Source: Plectosphaerella cucumerina
Lineage: Eukaryota; Ascomycota; Sordariomycetes; Glomerellales; Plectosphaerellaceae
Direction: 5' to 3'
Length of the DNA stretch: 64,000 nucleotides
Assembly: GCA_020746995.1 (NCBI GenBank)
Contig: JAGPXD010000002.1
Location: forward strand, 7,254,001-7,318,000
Positions 48,479-58,845 of this stretch are shown here, in pieces. The notes under the pieces were generated by a model. It was not told where the DNA came from. It worked only from the letters and a program-made list of their open reading frames with translations, and did no database searches. Positions within the stretch are counted from its first letter, which is position 1; the number at the start of each line of letters is the position of its first letter. A program made the position numbers and the translations under genes.

Positions 48479-51345
48479 GGTGATGAGGGTGATGTCTCAA
48501 GATGGTTCCGGTGGATGAGAGTGGGATGCGCTGGTGTCCTGTCGAGAAGCCAAAGAGCGAGCCTCAGATCCTCCCTTTTATATTCCCCCTGGACCGAGGC
48601 TGGCGACGTCGGTTGCAACCCCAAGGCCCTGTCCCGAACCTGATCATGTCCGGCTCTAGCCTTCCCAAGATCCCACTGCCGGTGGCCTGCATATTCAGCT
48701 GCTTCTTCGAGACACTTGGCCCGGCTCTTTGCATGTTTCCCGCCGGTATTCCGACGCCTTCATCGTGGCCTGCGGTTGCGCTTGGACTCGGCACGGCATA
48801 GTCGGGTACCTGCGGCGATCAGGTTGCTCAATGCTGCCCTGGAGCATATGGAGAGGATGCTGTACTAATCGGAAGATGGCCTTGCTTCAATACGATGGGC
48901 AGTGGACTGGTCTCTCTGGTCATAGAAGTTATGCTTGTCACCACGTGGGACGACCTTTTCTCGTTCAACTGCTGCGTCTCGAAGCCTGTCTATTGTCAGT
49001 CGAGGAATGCCAGACTCATCTTCTGGCCACTCAGCCATCCGGGTACCATCACATGCCTTCGATCTCTCTTTTGTATGATGCTTTCTTGCGGAACCTTCCC
49101 CGCGTCCAAGAAGATAGAGCTGGCCGCCGCCAGGTTCCATGCATGAGTCGCCAGTCTACCCCACGATCGCCCAGGATTATGGCCGATCAGCGCCCGGAAT
49201 AGCGGAGGTTCCACGCCCGAATGCTACCTGGCCTCGGCTTTCGGTGCCTTTTGCAGCTTGACGAGCGGCATCTAGCCCGAAAGAGGCGCCGAAGCAACGC
49301 AGCGTGCAGCGACGACGTCGTCTACTACTTGTCAGTTTGGCGGTAGTGGCCCACGTGCTGCATTCCCGCAGCCTGACCTGCCAATTCTGCACCTGACGGG
49401 TAGCTTGGCGCCCACGAAGTGCCGAGAAAGAGCGATAGAAGGGTGTCGCTGACCTCGACCAGGTTTGCGGCACTTGGGGGGCAGGGGGTGGTGTCGGCCA
49501 TATCTGGGGCAAACGCCGAGCAAGGCACCCCAATAGAACTTCAGTGCGGGGTGAGGGGCCACGGGAGATCTTCCTATTCCTGCTAGATCCCGCCGGGCCA
49601 GGTCAAATGACCATTTGATGATCTGAGAGAGCGATGAAAGATCTGGACCATTTGGGTGGTCTTGATTGCAAATCAAAGGTTCAAAGTGAAGTATCTAGGA
49701 CAGATGTGGCAGGTGAAGACACAGCAAACGCTTTCAGCCGAAAGCCTCCGTTTGCAATCGAAGCTAGTGAGCGCCCTGGCATCACCAGAGTCATCCTTTT
49801 GGAAGTCTTTTCAGCAAAGATAATGATAATTGACTTTAGTTTGGGACATTTTCAATCCAAAACATACATTTGGACCCAGGACCTGTAGCTGTCTGTTTGT
49901 TCTAGTCGCCTGGATATTTACAGGTTCCTGCTCATGTTATGCCACAATCTCTGTGAGAGCCCCTCCCGCCTCCCCAAAATCCCCATGATCTCTTCGTTGA
50001 CAAATTGTATCCTTTACATAAAGCAAAGGCAAGGGTATGTAAGTTTTATCCATCAGCGAGTGAAAGCGGCCTCTCGCTTCATGTCGAAAGATCTGCGCCC
50101 TTGTCCGGGATCAAGGGGCTGACAATGCAAGTCCAACTTGGGCGCGAACGCTTCATCAATTTGGCCGACTCAACCAAAGGTCTTATGTCTTGCCCAATAT
50201 AGCAGACAACTTCCTGCATTCTTCGACACAGATCAAATCGGACGTGTATCTCAGGATGCCAAGCAGCCAAACACTCTCACACCGCCCAGTGGTACCTTTA
50301 CTTGTTCTTCCAGGATCCTGAATCATGTAAGGGCATGAGATGACAGCAACTTTCAAGATAATGGATCGCACTATCAAACAATATTAGGACTCTTTGCTTG
50401 TTTTAGCGGTGACACAGTAGCTGATTGAATTCTCCCTGGGTCCAAATCCGCTTTGACTACAGCAAACATGCAGTAAGAACGGTCTGACACGGGAGTTTTC
50501 CGCGTTGACAGAGAAGATGGACGCCAAGAGCTACGAATCTCTCACTTGACTGGCTATGAACCCGTCTTTCTACTGGTTTTCAGGTGATTGGGGCGCTTTA
50601 CGTCTTTCCCAAGGGCTGAAGTAGGCGTTCTTGCTAATGGCCTCGCATTCTGGGCCTCGAACTCTACAGCAGACTGACATCTTGACCTCTGAACAGGCGT
50701 TGCCATTCGCCCGTTTGTGAGCAGAGGCTCCATGGAGCTGAAGAGGAGGCACTTTGCCTCCCCAGAATGCAGGTAAATGCATGGAATATGCAGAGAAGAG
50801 GAACCCCAATCCTTTGAACCACCATCAAAAGCTGCAAAGATGCATCCCATTCGCTGTTCATCCCTTAGGTAGATCCGGAATGACGTCCGTATCTCGTGTT
50901 CTCACTCCCCCTGACTATGTTGTGCATACGAGCGGATAATCCTCCGAATGCCATTGAGATGCGCGCCAATCATCTGGAGGATGATCCCCGCGGGGACCCC
51001 TCACGACGAGAGGAACTCCGAACATTCTGCGCGGGGAAGCTTCTGAAGTTCCATCGTTCGCAAGATGCGCGCCAGTTGCATTGATCGGGAGAAGTGCGCC
51101 GGGCCCGGGTCTGATTGGAGGCCGAATGATGCAGGCAGTCGGGGAGATGGTGAAGATCATATAAAGAGAGGTCATGCTGACCCTGACCAGACACATGACT
51201 CGAGGGAGTTCTCGCCCAAGGTGCAGACCGGAAGGCACACATCTCAGTTCCCATCATCGGAATCGTCAGAACAGGTTCGTCAAGGCAGCTTCTCTTGGTG
51301 AAACATTTCCTGTCCCGCTGACACTCTCGGCTCCAGCTTCTCCTC
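48479..51345. other. Long intergenic region, 2.9 kb, partly AT-rich
   Basis: Divergent region between cutinase (-) and the GH127-LamG gene (+). From about 49620 to 50560 the sequence is visibly poorer in G+C than its surroundings (some 60-base lines near one-third GC against about 60 percent in genes). No transposase, long open frame or tRNA is recognisable in it. Confidence 0.55.
48575..48582 (-). promoter_or_regulatory. TATA box of cutinase
   Basis: TATAAAAG on the minus strand about 100 bp before the ATG at 48478. Confidence 0.5.
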
Positions 51346-54300
51346 ATGTCGCCTCCCGACCACGGAGTGTTTGGTCCCAGGCGGCTTCTTCGGCTGCTGG
51401 TCTCTGCAGCCGTCGCAGCCTTGAGTGGTGTCAACGCTGAAGAGAGCATGTCATCTGTGGGGTCTGACCCAGGCCCTGGAGGCACTGCCCCCGTGAGGCC
51501 ATTCCGTCTCGACCAGGTTCGACTCGGGGGCGGCCTGCTGCAGGAGAAGCGAGACAGGATGAAGAACTTCGTCCGCGAGTTCGACGAGCAGCGCTTCCTG
51601 ATCCTCTTCAACAACCAGGCGGGTAGGTCTAACCCGGAGGGTCTCGCCCTGCCTGGCGGGTGGGAGGATGGCGGGCTGCTCAGTGGCCACTGGGCGGGCC
51701 ACTACATGACGGCTCTTTCTCAGGCATACGCAGACCAGGGCGAGAAAGTCTTCAAGGAGAAGCTCGACTGGATGGTCGCTGAGCTTTCCGAGTGCCAGAA
51801 AGCCATCACGGCTCGCATGACTGGTGGTGGTGGTGGTGGTGGTGGTGGTGATGACGAAGAGCCGGAGGCCCCTGAGATCATCCGCGTCCCTGGCAAGTTC
51901 GGCAGTGCTCTGAAGCTAGAGGGGCAAGGACAAGCAGAGTATGTCACTCTTCCCCAGGAAGCCATCAATCAGCTCCGCGACTTCACTATTGCCGGTTGGG
52001 TGAACATGAGCACGACCCAGACTTGGAGCCGTCTATTCGACTTTGGACAGGATACCACGAGGTACATGTTCCTTACCCCTCGTTCAGGCTCGACTGGCAG
52101 TACACCTCGCTTTGCAATTACCACCGGCGGCTCGGGCGGTGAACAGCAGATCAACGGCGATACAGCACTGCCCACGAACGAGTGGATTCACATCGCAGTC
52201 ACCCTGGCCGAGGGCACTGGTACGCTCTACGTCAACGGCGAGGTCGCCGGTCAGAACACGGCCATGACCCTGAATCCCACCGATCTTGGCAACCCAGGCA
52301 ACAGGTGGATCGGTCGCTCGCAGTTTGGAGACGCACTTCTGCAGGCCACCGTGGACGAGTTTCACATCTTCAACCGCGCTCTCACCTCCGAGGAGGTGCA
52401 GTCCATGCAAGACTCGGCAACCGGCTCGACCGATGGTGGCAATATTGCGTGGTACAAGTTCGACGAGGAGGGTGGCTCGACCGTTGAAGACTCTTCGCCA
52501 AACGGACGCAGTGCCGGAATCGCAGGCGACGGCGGATCCGGGGGCGGCGGGGCCGACTGGATCCCGACACACCCCGGTTACCTCGGCGCTCTCCCGGAGG
52601 ACACGGTGCTCCGGCTCGGCCCCCCTCGCTGGGCGGTCTACGGAGGCAACGCTGAGACCAACACCTGGGCTCCATGGTACACACAGCACAAGATCATGCG
52701 TGGTCTCCTGGACGCCTACTACAACACAAACAATACCCAGGCCCTCGACGTGGTGACCAAGATGGCTGAATGGGCTCACCTCGCCCTGAGCATTGGCGAC
52801 AAGAACCACCCCGACTACACCGGCAACTTGACCCGGGCGGACCTCAACTCCATGTGGGATCTGTACATCGCTGGCGAGTCTGGCGGTGCCAATGAGGTGT
52901 TCCCCGAGATCTACGACCTGACCGGCGACGAGCGTCACCTGGCGACGGCCCGAGCCCTCGACAACCGCGCCTCTCTCTTCGGGGCATCCGTCGAGGACAA
53001 AGACATTCTCGTGGTTCTTCCCAAGAACAACCCCGGTCCGCGCCGCCCAGACCGCCTGCATGCCAACTCCCATGTCCCCCAGTTCGTGGGCTACCTGCGT
53101 GTGTACGAGCACAGCGGCGACAGCGACTACCTCGACGCTGCTCGCAACTTCTTCGGCTGGGTGGTGCCACATCGCGAGTTCGCCAGCGGCGGCACTGGCG
53201 GCAACTACCCCGGCTCCAACCGCAACACGGAGCTGTTCCAGAATCGGGGCAACATCGCCAACGCCATTGCAGAAGCTGGTGCCGAGACGTGCACCGCCTA
53301 CAACATGCTCAAGCTCGCCCGGAACCTCTTCCTGCATGATCACGACGCCGCATACATGGACCACTACGAGCGAGGTCTTTTCAACATGATCGCCGGATCA
53401 AGGTCCGACTCGTCCAGCACCGCGGACCCTGGAGTTACGTACTTCCAGCCGCTTACCCCTGGCTCCCGCAGGGACTATGGCAACACTGGCACATGTTGCG
53501 GTGGCACCGGTCTCGAGAGCCACACGAAGTACCAGGAAACGGTCTACTTCCGATCAGCCGACGGCTCCGCCCTTTGGGTCAACCTCTACGTCCCGTCAAC
53601 GCTCACCTGGGAGGACAAGGGCTTCACCGTGACGCAGGAGACCAAGTTCCCGCGCGGCGACACAGTCAAGCTCACCATTGAAGGCGATGGCCCGCTAGAC
53701 CTGAAGCTCCGGGTCCCTGCCTGGGCTACAGCTGGGTTCAACGTCACAGTCAACGGCAAGGCATTGTCATGCGCGGCGCCTAGGCCCGGCAAGTACTTGA
53801 CTTTGCGTCGCACCTGGACCGCAGGCGATGTTGTCAAGATACACATGCCCTTCACGATTCGCACGGAGAGAGCACTCGATCGTCCTGATACGCAGGCCAT
53901 CATGTGGGGTCCCGTCCTCCTGCAAGCCTTGGGCTCCCCAAGCGGCGGCGCCGGCAGTTTCTGGGAGCTTTCGCTTTACCGTCACCTCAAGCTCGACGGT
54001 GACTACTCGCGCGCAGCTATTCGACAGACAGGTACGACGGCATCAGGGGACCCGCTCTTTACGGCGCCGGGCGATCTCGCTGTGCGGCCGTACTACATTA
54101 GCGACACGCAGCCTGTGTCTTCATACTTCCGTCGCGTTGAGCCGGAGGTGGTCTTTGGCGGGCTGGACACGGGCGTACCAAATCGCAAGAGGAATGATGG
54201 GCTGCCCAACTATGATGTGCCAGTGGCTGGGATTGAGTCGCCGGGCTCGGATGGCCCGACGCTGTTGGATGTCATCTGGGATGAGGCGCCTTTTGCGTCT

Positions 54301-54426
54301 CATGAGCAGTTCATCAAGGTCGTCAACTCGACGGTGACATCTTTCGTTGACGCTGGGGTCTACTCGGCGGAAGAGCGGACTGTGATTCTCGAGAAGGCGA
54401 GAGAGGCGGAGGAGGAGCTGTCCTAG
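51346..54426 (+). CDS. GH127-type beta-L-arabinofuranosidase with inserted LamG domain
   Basis: Intronless 1026-aa secreted protein. After a signal peptide (hydrophobic core LLRLLVSAAVAALSG) the glycoside hydrolase domain starts (VRPFRLDQVRLGGG, GHWAGHYMTALSQAYA). It is interrupted near residue 158 by a nine-Gly tract and a concanavalin-like LamG domain (about 180-355: GKFGSALKLEG, FTIAGWVNM, GTLYVNGEVAGQ, VDEFHIFNRALTSEEV), followed by a LamG-like edge strand (WYKFDEEGGSTVEDSSPNG) and a Gly-rich linker. The hydrolase then resumes (IPTHPGYLGALPEDTV, MWDLYIAGESGGANEV, NSHVPQFVGYL). Conserved catalytic and zinc residues of GH127 appear: E647 and C649 in AETCTAYN, and C717-C718 in GTCCGGTG. The family removes beta-L-arabinofuranose from plant glycoproteins or glycans. 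The architecture is common in actinobacteria. Confidence 0.88.
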   Translation: MSPPDHGVFGPRRLLRLLVSAAVAALSGVNAEESMSSVGSDPGPGGTAPVRPFRLDQVRLGGGLLQEKRDRMKNFVREFDEQRFLILFNNQAGRSNPEGLALPGGWEDGGLLSGHWAGHYMTALSQAYADQGEKVFKEKLDWMVAELSECQKAITARMTGGGGGGGGGDDEEPEAPEIIRVPGKFGSALKLEGQGQAEYVTLPQEAINQLRDFTIAGWVNMSTTQTWSRLFDFGQDTTRYMFLTPRSGSTGSTPRFAITTGGSGGEQQINGDTALPTNEWIHIAVTLAEGTGTLYVNGEVAGQNTAMTLNPTDLGNPGNRWIGRSQFGDALLQATVDEFHIFNRALTSEEVQSMQDSATGSTDGGNIAWYKFDEEGGSTVEDSSPNGRSAGIAGDGGSGGGGADWIPTHPGYLGALPEDTVLRLGPPRWAVYGGNAETNTWAPWYTQHKIMRGLLDAYYNTNNTQALDVVTKMAEWAHLALSIGDKNHPDYTGNLTRADLNSMWDLYIAGESGGANEVFPEIYDLTGDERHLATARALDNRASLFGASVEDKDILVVLPKNNPGPRRPDRLHANSHVPQFVGYLRVYEHSGDSDYLDAARNFFGWVVPHREFASGGTGGNYPGSNRNTELFQNRGNIANAIAEAGAETCTAYNMLKLARNLFLHDHDAAYMDHYERGLFNMIAGSRSDSSSTADPGVTYFQPLTPGSRRDYGNTGTCCGGTGLESHTKYQETVYFRSADGSALWVNLYVPSTLTWEDKGFTVTQETKFPRGDTVKLTIEGDGPLDLKLRVPAWATAGFNVTVNGKALSCAAPRPGKYLTLRRTWTAGDVVKIHMPFTIRTERALDRPDTQAIMWGPVLLQALGSPSGGAGSFWELSLYRHLKLDGDYSRAAIRQTGTTASGDPLFTAPGDLAVRPYYISDTQPVSSYFRRVEPEVVFGGLDTGVPNRKRNDGLPNYDVPVAGIESPGSDGPTLLDVIWDEAPFASHEQFIKVVNSTVTSFVDAGVYSAEERTVILEKAREAEEELS
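51823..51849. repeat. (GGT)9 microsatellite in coding sequence
   Basis: Nine perfect GGT triplets encoding Gly160-Gly168, at the junction where the LamG insert interrupts the hydrolase domain. Unit slippage changes linker length without shifting frame. Confidence 0.97.
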
Positions 54427-55147
54427 GTTTGCCGGGGCAGGCAGCGATAGGGGTACGCCTCGATTAGCTTCGTTCATCTCAATACCTCTTCACGACAGCT
54501 GAAGTTCAACCAAACGACATTCTCAAGCAGCGGGTCGACACTCTTACCACAGAAATATGGGATGTTTCGTCTCTTTACCCACAGGCCAGTCCTCCGCCGT
54601 GATCGGCCCATGTGGCGCCCCCTGACTCGCCCTGCACCATGCCCCTATTCCCAACTGGCACGACGAAAGTCCAGGGTCCAAGCTAAAGAGCCGAATACCC
54701 GCGCATCGCTCGGTAGATAAGAAACTCGAAGACAAGCTTTTCTATGGGCCCAGGCCACCCGCCCACGTCGACCCTCGCTTGAAGCCGAGATGCCGCCCCG
54801 GCCGTGATGGCGTCGGTTTGGAGCACCATCCATTGGCCTGTAGATCCGCACTAAGATGATCTGATAAGATGGTAAAAGCCGGTGCCTCGACCCCGACTTC
54901 GCTAACGCAAGACACCAGTGCCGGCTTGGCGCTATTACGCGACGGAACGGGGACGTGCCGACTCGGGGGGTTAGGGGACGCGTGGGTGGCTTGAGGTGGA
55001 ATGATTCGAAGCGCGGGGTGAGCTTGGGATGCCAATATGACCCGTTTCCTGGAGGTATAAAGAGATTGATGAACGGTATGTCTTGGCATTGTTCTTTTGT
55101 TGAATCAGACATCTTTCCATTCTTGTCACCTGAAGAAACCGATCAAG
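54427..55147. other. Intergenic, about 720 bp
   Basis: 3' flank of the GH127 gene and promoter of the ferric reductase (TATA at 55056). Nothing else seen. Confidence 0.5.
55056..55062 (+). promoter_or_regulatory. TATA box of ferric reductase
   Basis: TATAAAG 92 bp before the ATG at 55148. Confidence 0.5.
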
Positions 55148-57698
55148 ATGACCCCGTCTTTTCAAGCTCTGTTTGGTTGCCTCATATCTTCCCTCGTGGC
55201 CCCTGCGTATTCCAGCACACCCACCAAGAGCCAGCAATGCATCGCTGCCCTTTTGGACGTCTACGGAACTCTCCAGTTTACCGGCATCGGCTATGGAGAC
55301 TACTATGCCAGTGTCTGCAGCAACCCTGCCCTGGTTGCATCCATGTACGCAGCTGCGAATGTCTACTGCACCTCGAGGGAGAAGCAGTCTGGCATCCAGC
55401 TCTGGAACGGCTACTGCCTCGAGTACGGGCCAGGTCCCGTCATGTCGGAGTCCGCTGTGGCGGTCAACACAACCGAGGCAGCCATCAGTCGGATGCAAGT
55501 CATCAATTCGACTACAGATGCAGCTGCGACAAACTACACCGACCCCATCATGATCTCGGAAGGTTTGTTCAGAGTCGCATATCGAACTGAGGTTTGTGAT
55601 CTGTAGTCCGCCATTTGGAGCATCTACTCATTCGAACAGGATGACTGGGACTATGAGATCCGGACACACACCAATTACGGGCAAGTCATCTCGAGTACCA
55701 TGTCCAGATTCTCACTGACAATGATCTTGAAGCTTCGCAATGTACGGTTTCTGGGGTGGTGTCCTCGCCATCGGGATGCTGTACCGCCTCAGCCACGTTC
55801 TCCAACAGGGCCGGCATACCAGCGTACACCGCGACTCTGAATCAAGTGGTCAGAAGAAGACCACTTTGCATCCTCTCGGACGCTTTAACGCTTGGTTCCG
55901 CAAGCACATCATCACCCCCAGCGTCCTTCCACCTTACCACACCCAGTCTTTCCTCGGATGCACCGTACCAACCCGCCTTGAGTTCCTCGTGATCTATCTC
56001 TACTACGTCATCAGTCTCATTCTGTGTGCCATACACTACCGAGGCTTTGAAGGGAACATCTTGTCAGTCATCTTCCATTCACACACCGGCTTGCCCTAAT
56101 GTCCTCTCCAGCTGGGACAGGATCCCCCCACAGACATGGCGGTACATCGCCGACCGGACAGGAATCATTTGCTACGCCAACCTGCCCCTCCTGTGGATGT
56201 TCAGCGGGAGAAACAATATCTTCATCTGGCTGACTGGGTGGGAGTTCTCCGTCTTCAATCTGTTCCACAGACACATTGCCCGAATAGCGACGCTGCAAGC
56301 CATCATCCACTCGGTTTCCTACACTGTGTTCTACTACACAGCGGGAGACTGTAAGGACCTGAAGCTGACATGCTAGACGTGGCTGACATTCTCTAGGGGG
56401 GTCTTACTTTCTCGAATGGAAAGAGTCATGGTGGTATCTCGGCGCTGTGGTCTGTCCACTACTCTTGGAATGGTTTCCTGAGCTGACTTTGCACCAGGCC
56501 ACGGTATCGATGAGCTTCATTGTTCTCTTCTCCTTTCGAATGTTCAGGCACAAGACCTACGAATGCTTCCTTTTGGTTCATATCCTACTATCTGTGGCGA
56601 CTATTATCGGCCTCTTCTAGTACGTCCACCAGGATACTTCCACAGCATATCGCTGATCAAATTCGCAGCCACACGTCCATCTTCGAGGGCGAATACAATC
56701 CGTACCTCTGGCCTCTGGTAGCAATGTGGGTATTCGATCGTCTGGTGCGAATCATCCGGGTTATCTACTGCAACGTCCACGTTAGCCTCGGCTCTGGAAA
56801 AACCATCCATCGTACAACAGCTACGGTCGTCTCTCACCGAGGGGCCAACGTCTTGGAAATCAAGCTGTATCCCGGCACGCAGCATCTGAACCCCGGGCCT
56901 GGCCAGCACTACTTCCTCTACCAACCCTTCCGACTGAAAGGCTGGGAGAACCACCCCTTCACTCTGGCCTCCTATAATGCCTCGCCCCAAACACCCACCG
57001 GGACCGAACATCTCTCGCTGTCTTTCTGGGCCCGTCCACAGAACGGGTGGACATCCAATCTTCGCCAGCAGTGCAGCAAGGCCACAGACGGAACAATTCA
57101 AACCACCTTACTAATCGAAGGCCCGTACGGAATCGCGAAACCTCTGTGGCGCTTTGACGAAGTCATGCTAATCGCAGGAGGGTCTGGCATCGCAGCCATC
57201 ATGCCATATCTTCACGACTACATAAGACAATCCGAAAACTCCGAACTGACGCGAACCAATGTCGTCCACTTCATCTGGACCGACCGAAGCGAAGAGAATG
57301 TTCGACTCTTGATGAGCGGGCCTCTTGACAGGGTGCTCCTGCGCGAAGACGTTGAGACAAGTTTGCACATCACCTCATCACACGCAACATCGGATCCTGC
57401 TAGCCCTGTTGCCGTTGAGAAGACAGAGGAGCCCGCCACCCCTGAAGAAAGCATGCCGAAGGAGTTGATCCCTTCGGTTAGGGGGACCCATCAGCCCCTG
57501 CTCCTGAAGAGCGGTAGGCCTGATATCCGAGACTTGATCACGACGACGGCTGAGGAGGTATCTGGCAGAGGACGTCGACTTGCAGTTTTCGTATGCGGGC
57601 CTGCAACACTCGCTGATGCGGCCAGGGACGCCACACGCCGGTCGATGCAAGGGTCTCGCGACAACGTTCGCTACTTCGAGGAGACTTTTGGTTGGTAA
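55148..57698 (+). CDS. Ferric-chelate reductase (FRE/NOX superfamily)
   Basis: Plasma-membrane metalloreductase passing electrons from NADPH through FAD and haem to extracellular ferric iron, for iron uptake. Seven exons: 55148-55591, 55640-55680, 55733-56062, 56112-56350, 56397-56449, 56498-56619 and 56669-57698, giving 752 aa with every phase matching. Introns are 46-52 nt; the second (55681-55732) uses a GC donor (GG|GCAAGT) with an AG acceptor. Signal peptide, then an extracellular Cys-containing domain (about 25-165). The ferric-reductase membrane core has paired haem-ligand His (FHRHIARIATLQAIIHSV; FRHKTYECFLLVHILL). The cytosolic part shows the FAD site HPFTLAS, NADPH site GGSGIAAIMPYLHD and late VFVCGPATL, ending in FGW as in the family. 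Confidence 0.92.
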
Positions 57699-57788
57699 GA
57701 AATAGAACAAGGCCGCCATTGCCCCTCTGATCAATCGACCGATTAGTTGTGTTGAAGCAGGGATCCAGGGGACATGTCCCATCGTCAT

Positions 57789-58571
57789 CTAGCTACTCCT
57801 ATGCCGCCCCAGCTCCCGTCGACGAGCTGCAGCTTCCCACATCGCACCGATGAACTCCATTGTCGCCGGATCTTCCGGTTCGGTACCGATATAACCCAGC
57901 GTTCCCCAATTATCATCCCCCGGCACGAGAGCAGCCACAGGCCACTGCCCATCTCCAGGGCAAGCCGAAGTGAGGTGTGATGCGCGACTCAGCACCTGAT
58001 CCGAAGGTGCAAAAAGCAAGCATCTGGTGGTGTCCGCCCACATCTCCTTGGACTCAATCCATCGTGATCCCTTGTACGTAGTCTTGAGAATGACCTTCTG
58101 CAGTCGGCTGTCCATGACCTTCCAGTTCCGACCAGGGTTCGACACCGTGCGAAGCATCCACTCGAGGAGATCCCCTTGCATCGGATAAGCCCTCGCATGC
58201 GTCGCCCCCGGAGGCCCTCCGCTGAGAAGGGAGTCGAGGATGATGACGGTGTAGCCCTTTTTGAGTCTCTTGAGGATCGTCTTCCATGTCTCCAGCGCCG
58301 CTTCAAGGCCGCTCTCGTTCTTCATCAGTTTCCCGACCAGGATGAGGGTGTTGCTCGGGGTCCATTCGCGTGGCATTTTGTTGATCGGCCCGTTGGCTTG
58401 GAAGTCCTAATCACTTCTGGGGTGTTTGGAGTAGCTGACGAGCTCCCTCACCAATGAATTGGTGCTTTCTGCATGGCTTTCGCGATTGTCGATGAGGACG
58501 ATGTAATCTGGGGACGGCTGGCGATTGTCTTCAGAGCTACTCCTTGGTGTGTGATGTTGTGTGCTGGACAT
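57789..58571 (-). CDS. Methyltransferase-like protein, 245 aa, uncertain
   Basis: Two exons, 58452-58571 and 57789-58406, joined in phase 0 by a 45-nt intron (58407-58451, GTGAGG...GATTAG). The junction gives a continuous acidic-to-aromatic segment (ESTNSL then DFQANGPINKMPREW). The start MSSTQHH is the first ATG of the extended frame. The middle segment (LETWKTILKRLKKGYTVIILDSLL) resembles the late Rossmann strands of SAM-dependent O-methyltransferases (a helix, then a KxGxxVxIxD-like strand). The SAM-binding GxGxG half is absent, so this could be a remnant, a divergent small protein or a model missing upstream exons. Family assignment is weak. Convergent with the ferric reductase, 90 bp between stops. 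Confidence 0.5.
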
Positions 58572-58845
58572 ATTCTCAGGCTAGAGAAATGGCTACTAGT
58601 ACTGATGCTGACTTCATTCGAGTTTGGGTGAAGATGTTGTTGTTGGCAAAGATGGGCGTGTTGAGCGAGGTGCTTGATTTTGTCTACAGGAGTGCTCCTG
58701 CTTTCTTTCCCACAACAGCGGCTGGTCGGGCGCAGAAGCTCCTGCTTCAGCGCTGGGCAACAATGTTCATGACAACGTCCCTGCTTCGGCCAGCCTCGCT
58801 CGGTGCAAACAGATCATTAGTGGTATCTACGCTATCATCAATCCA

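Noticed and set aside
49868..50447. Perfect 13-bp inverted repeat (ATTTGGACCCAGG and its complement) 580 bp apart, as a possible MITE
   Set aside because: No target-site duplication and no extended terminal similarity; a match this short can occur by chance in a window of this size.
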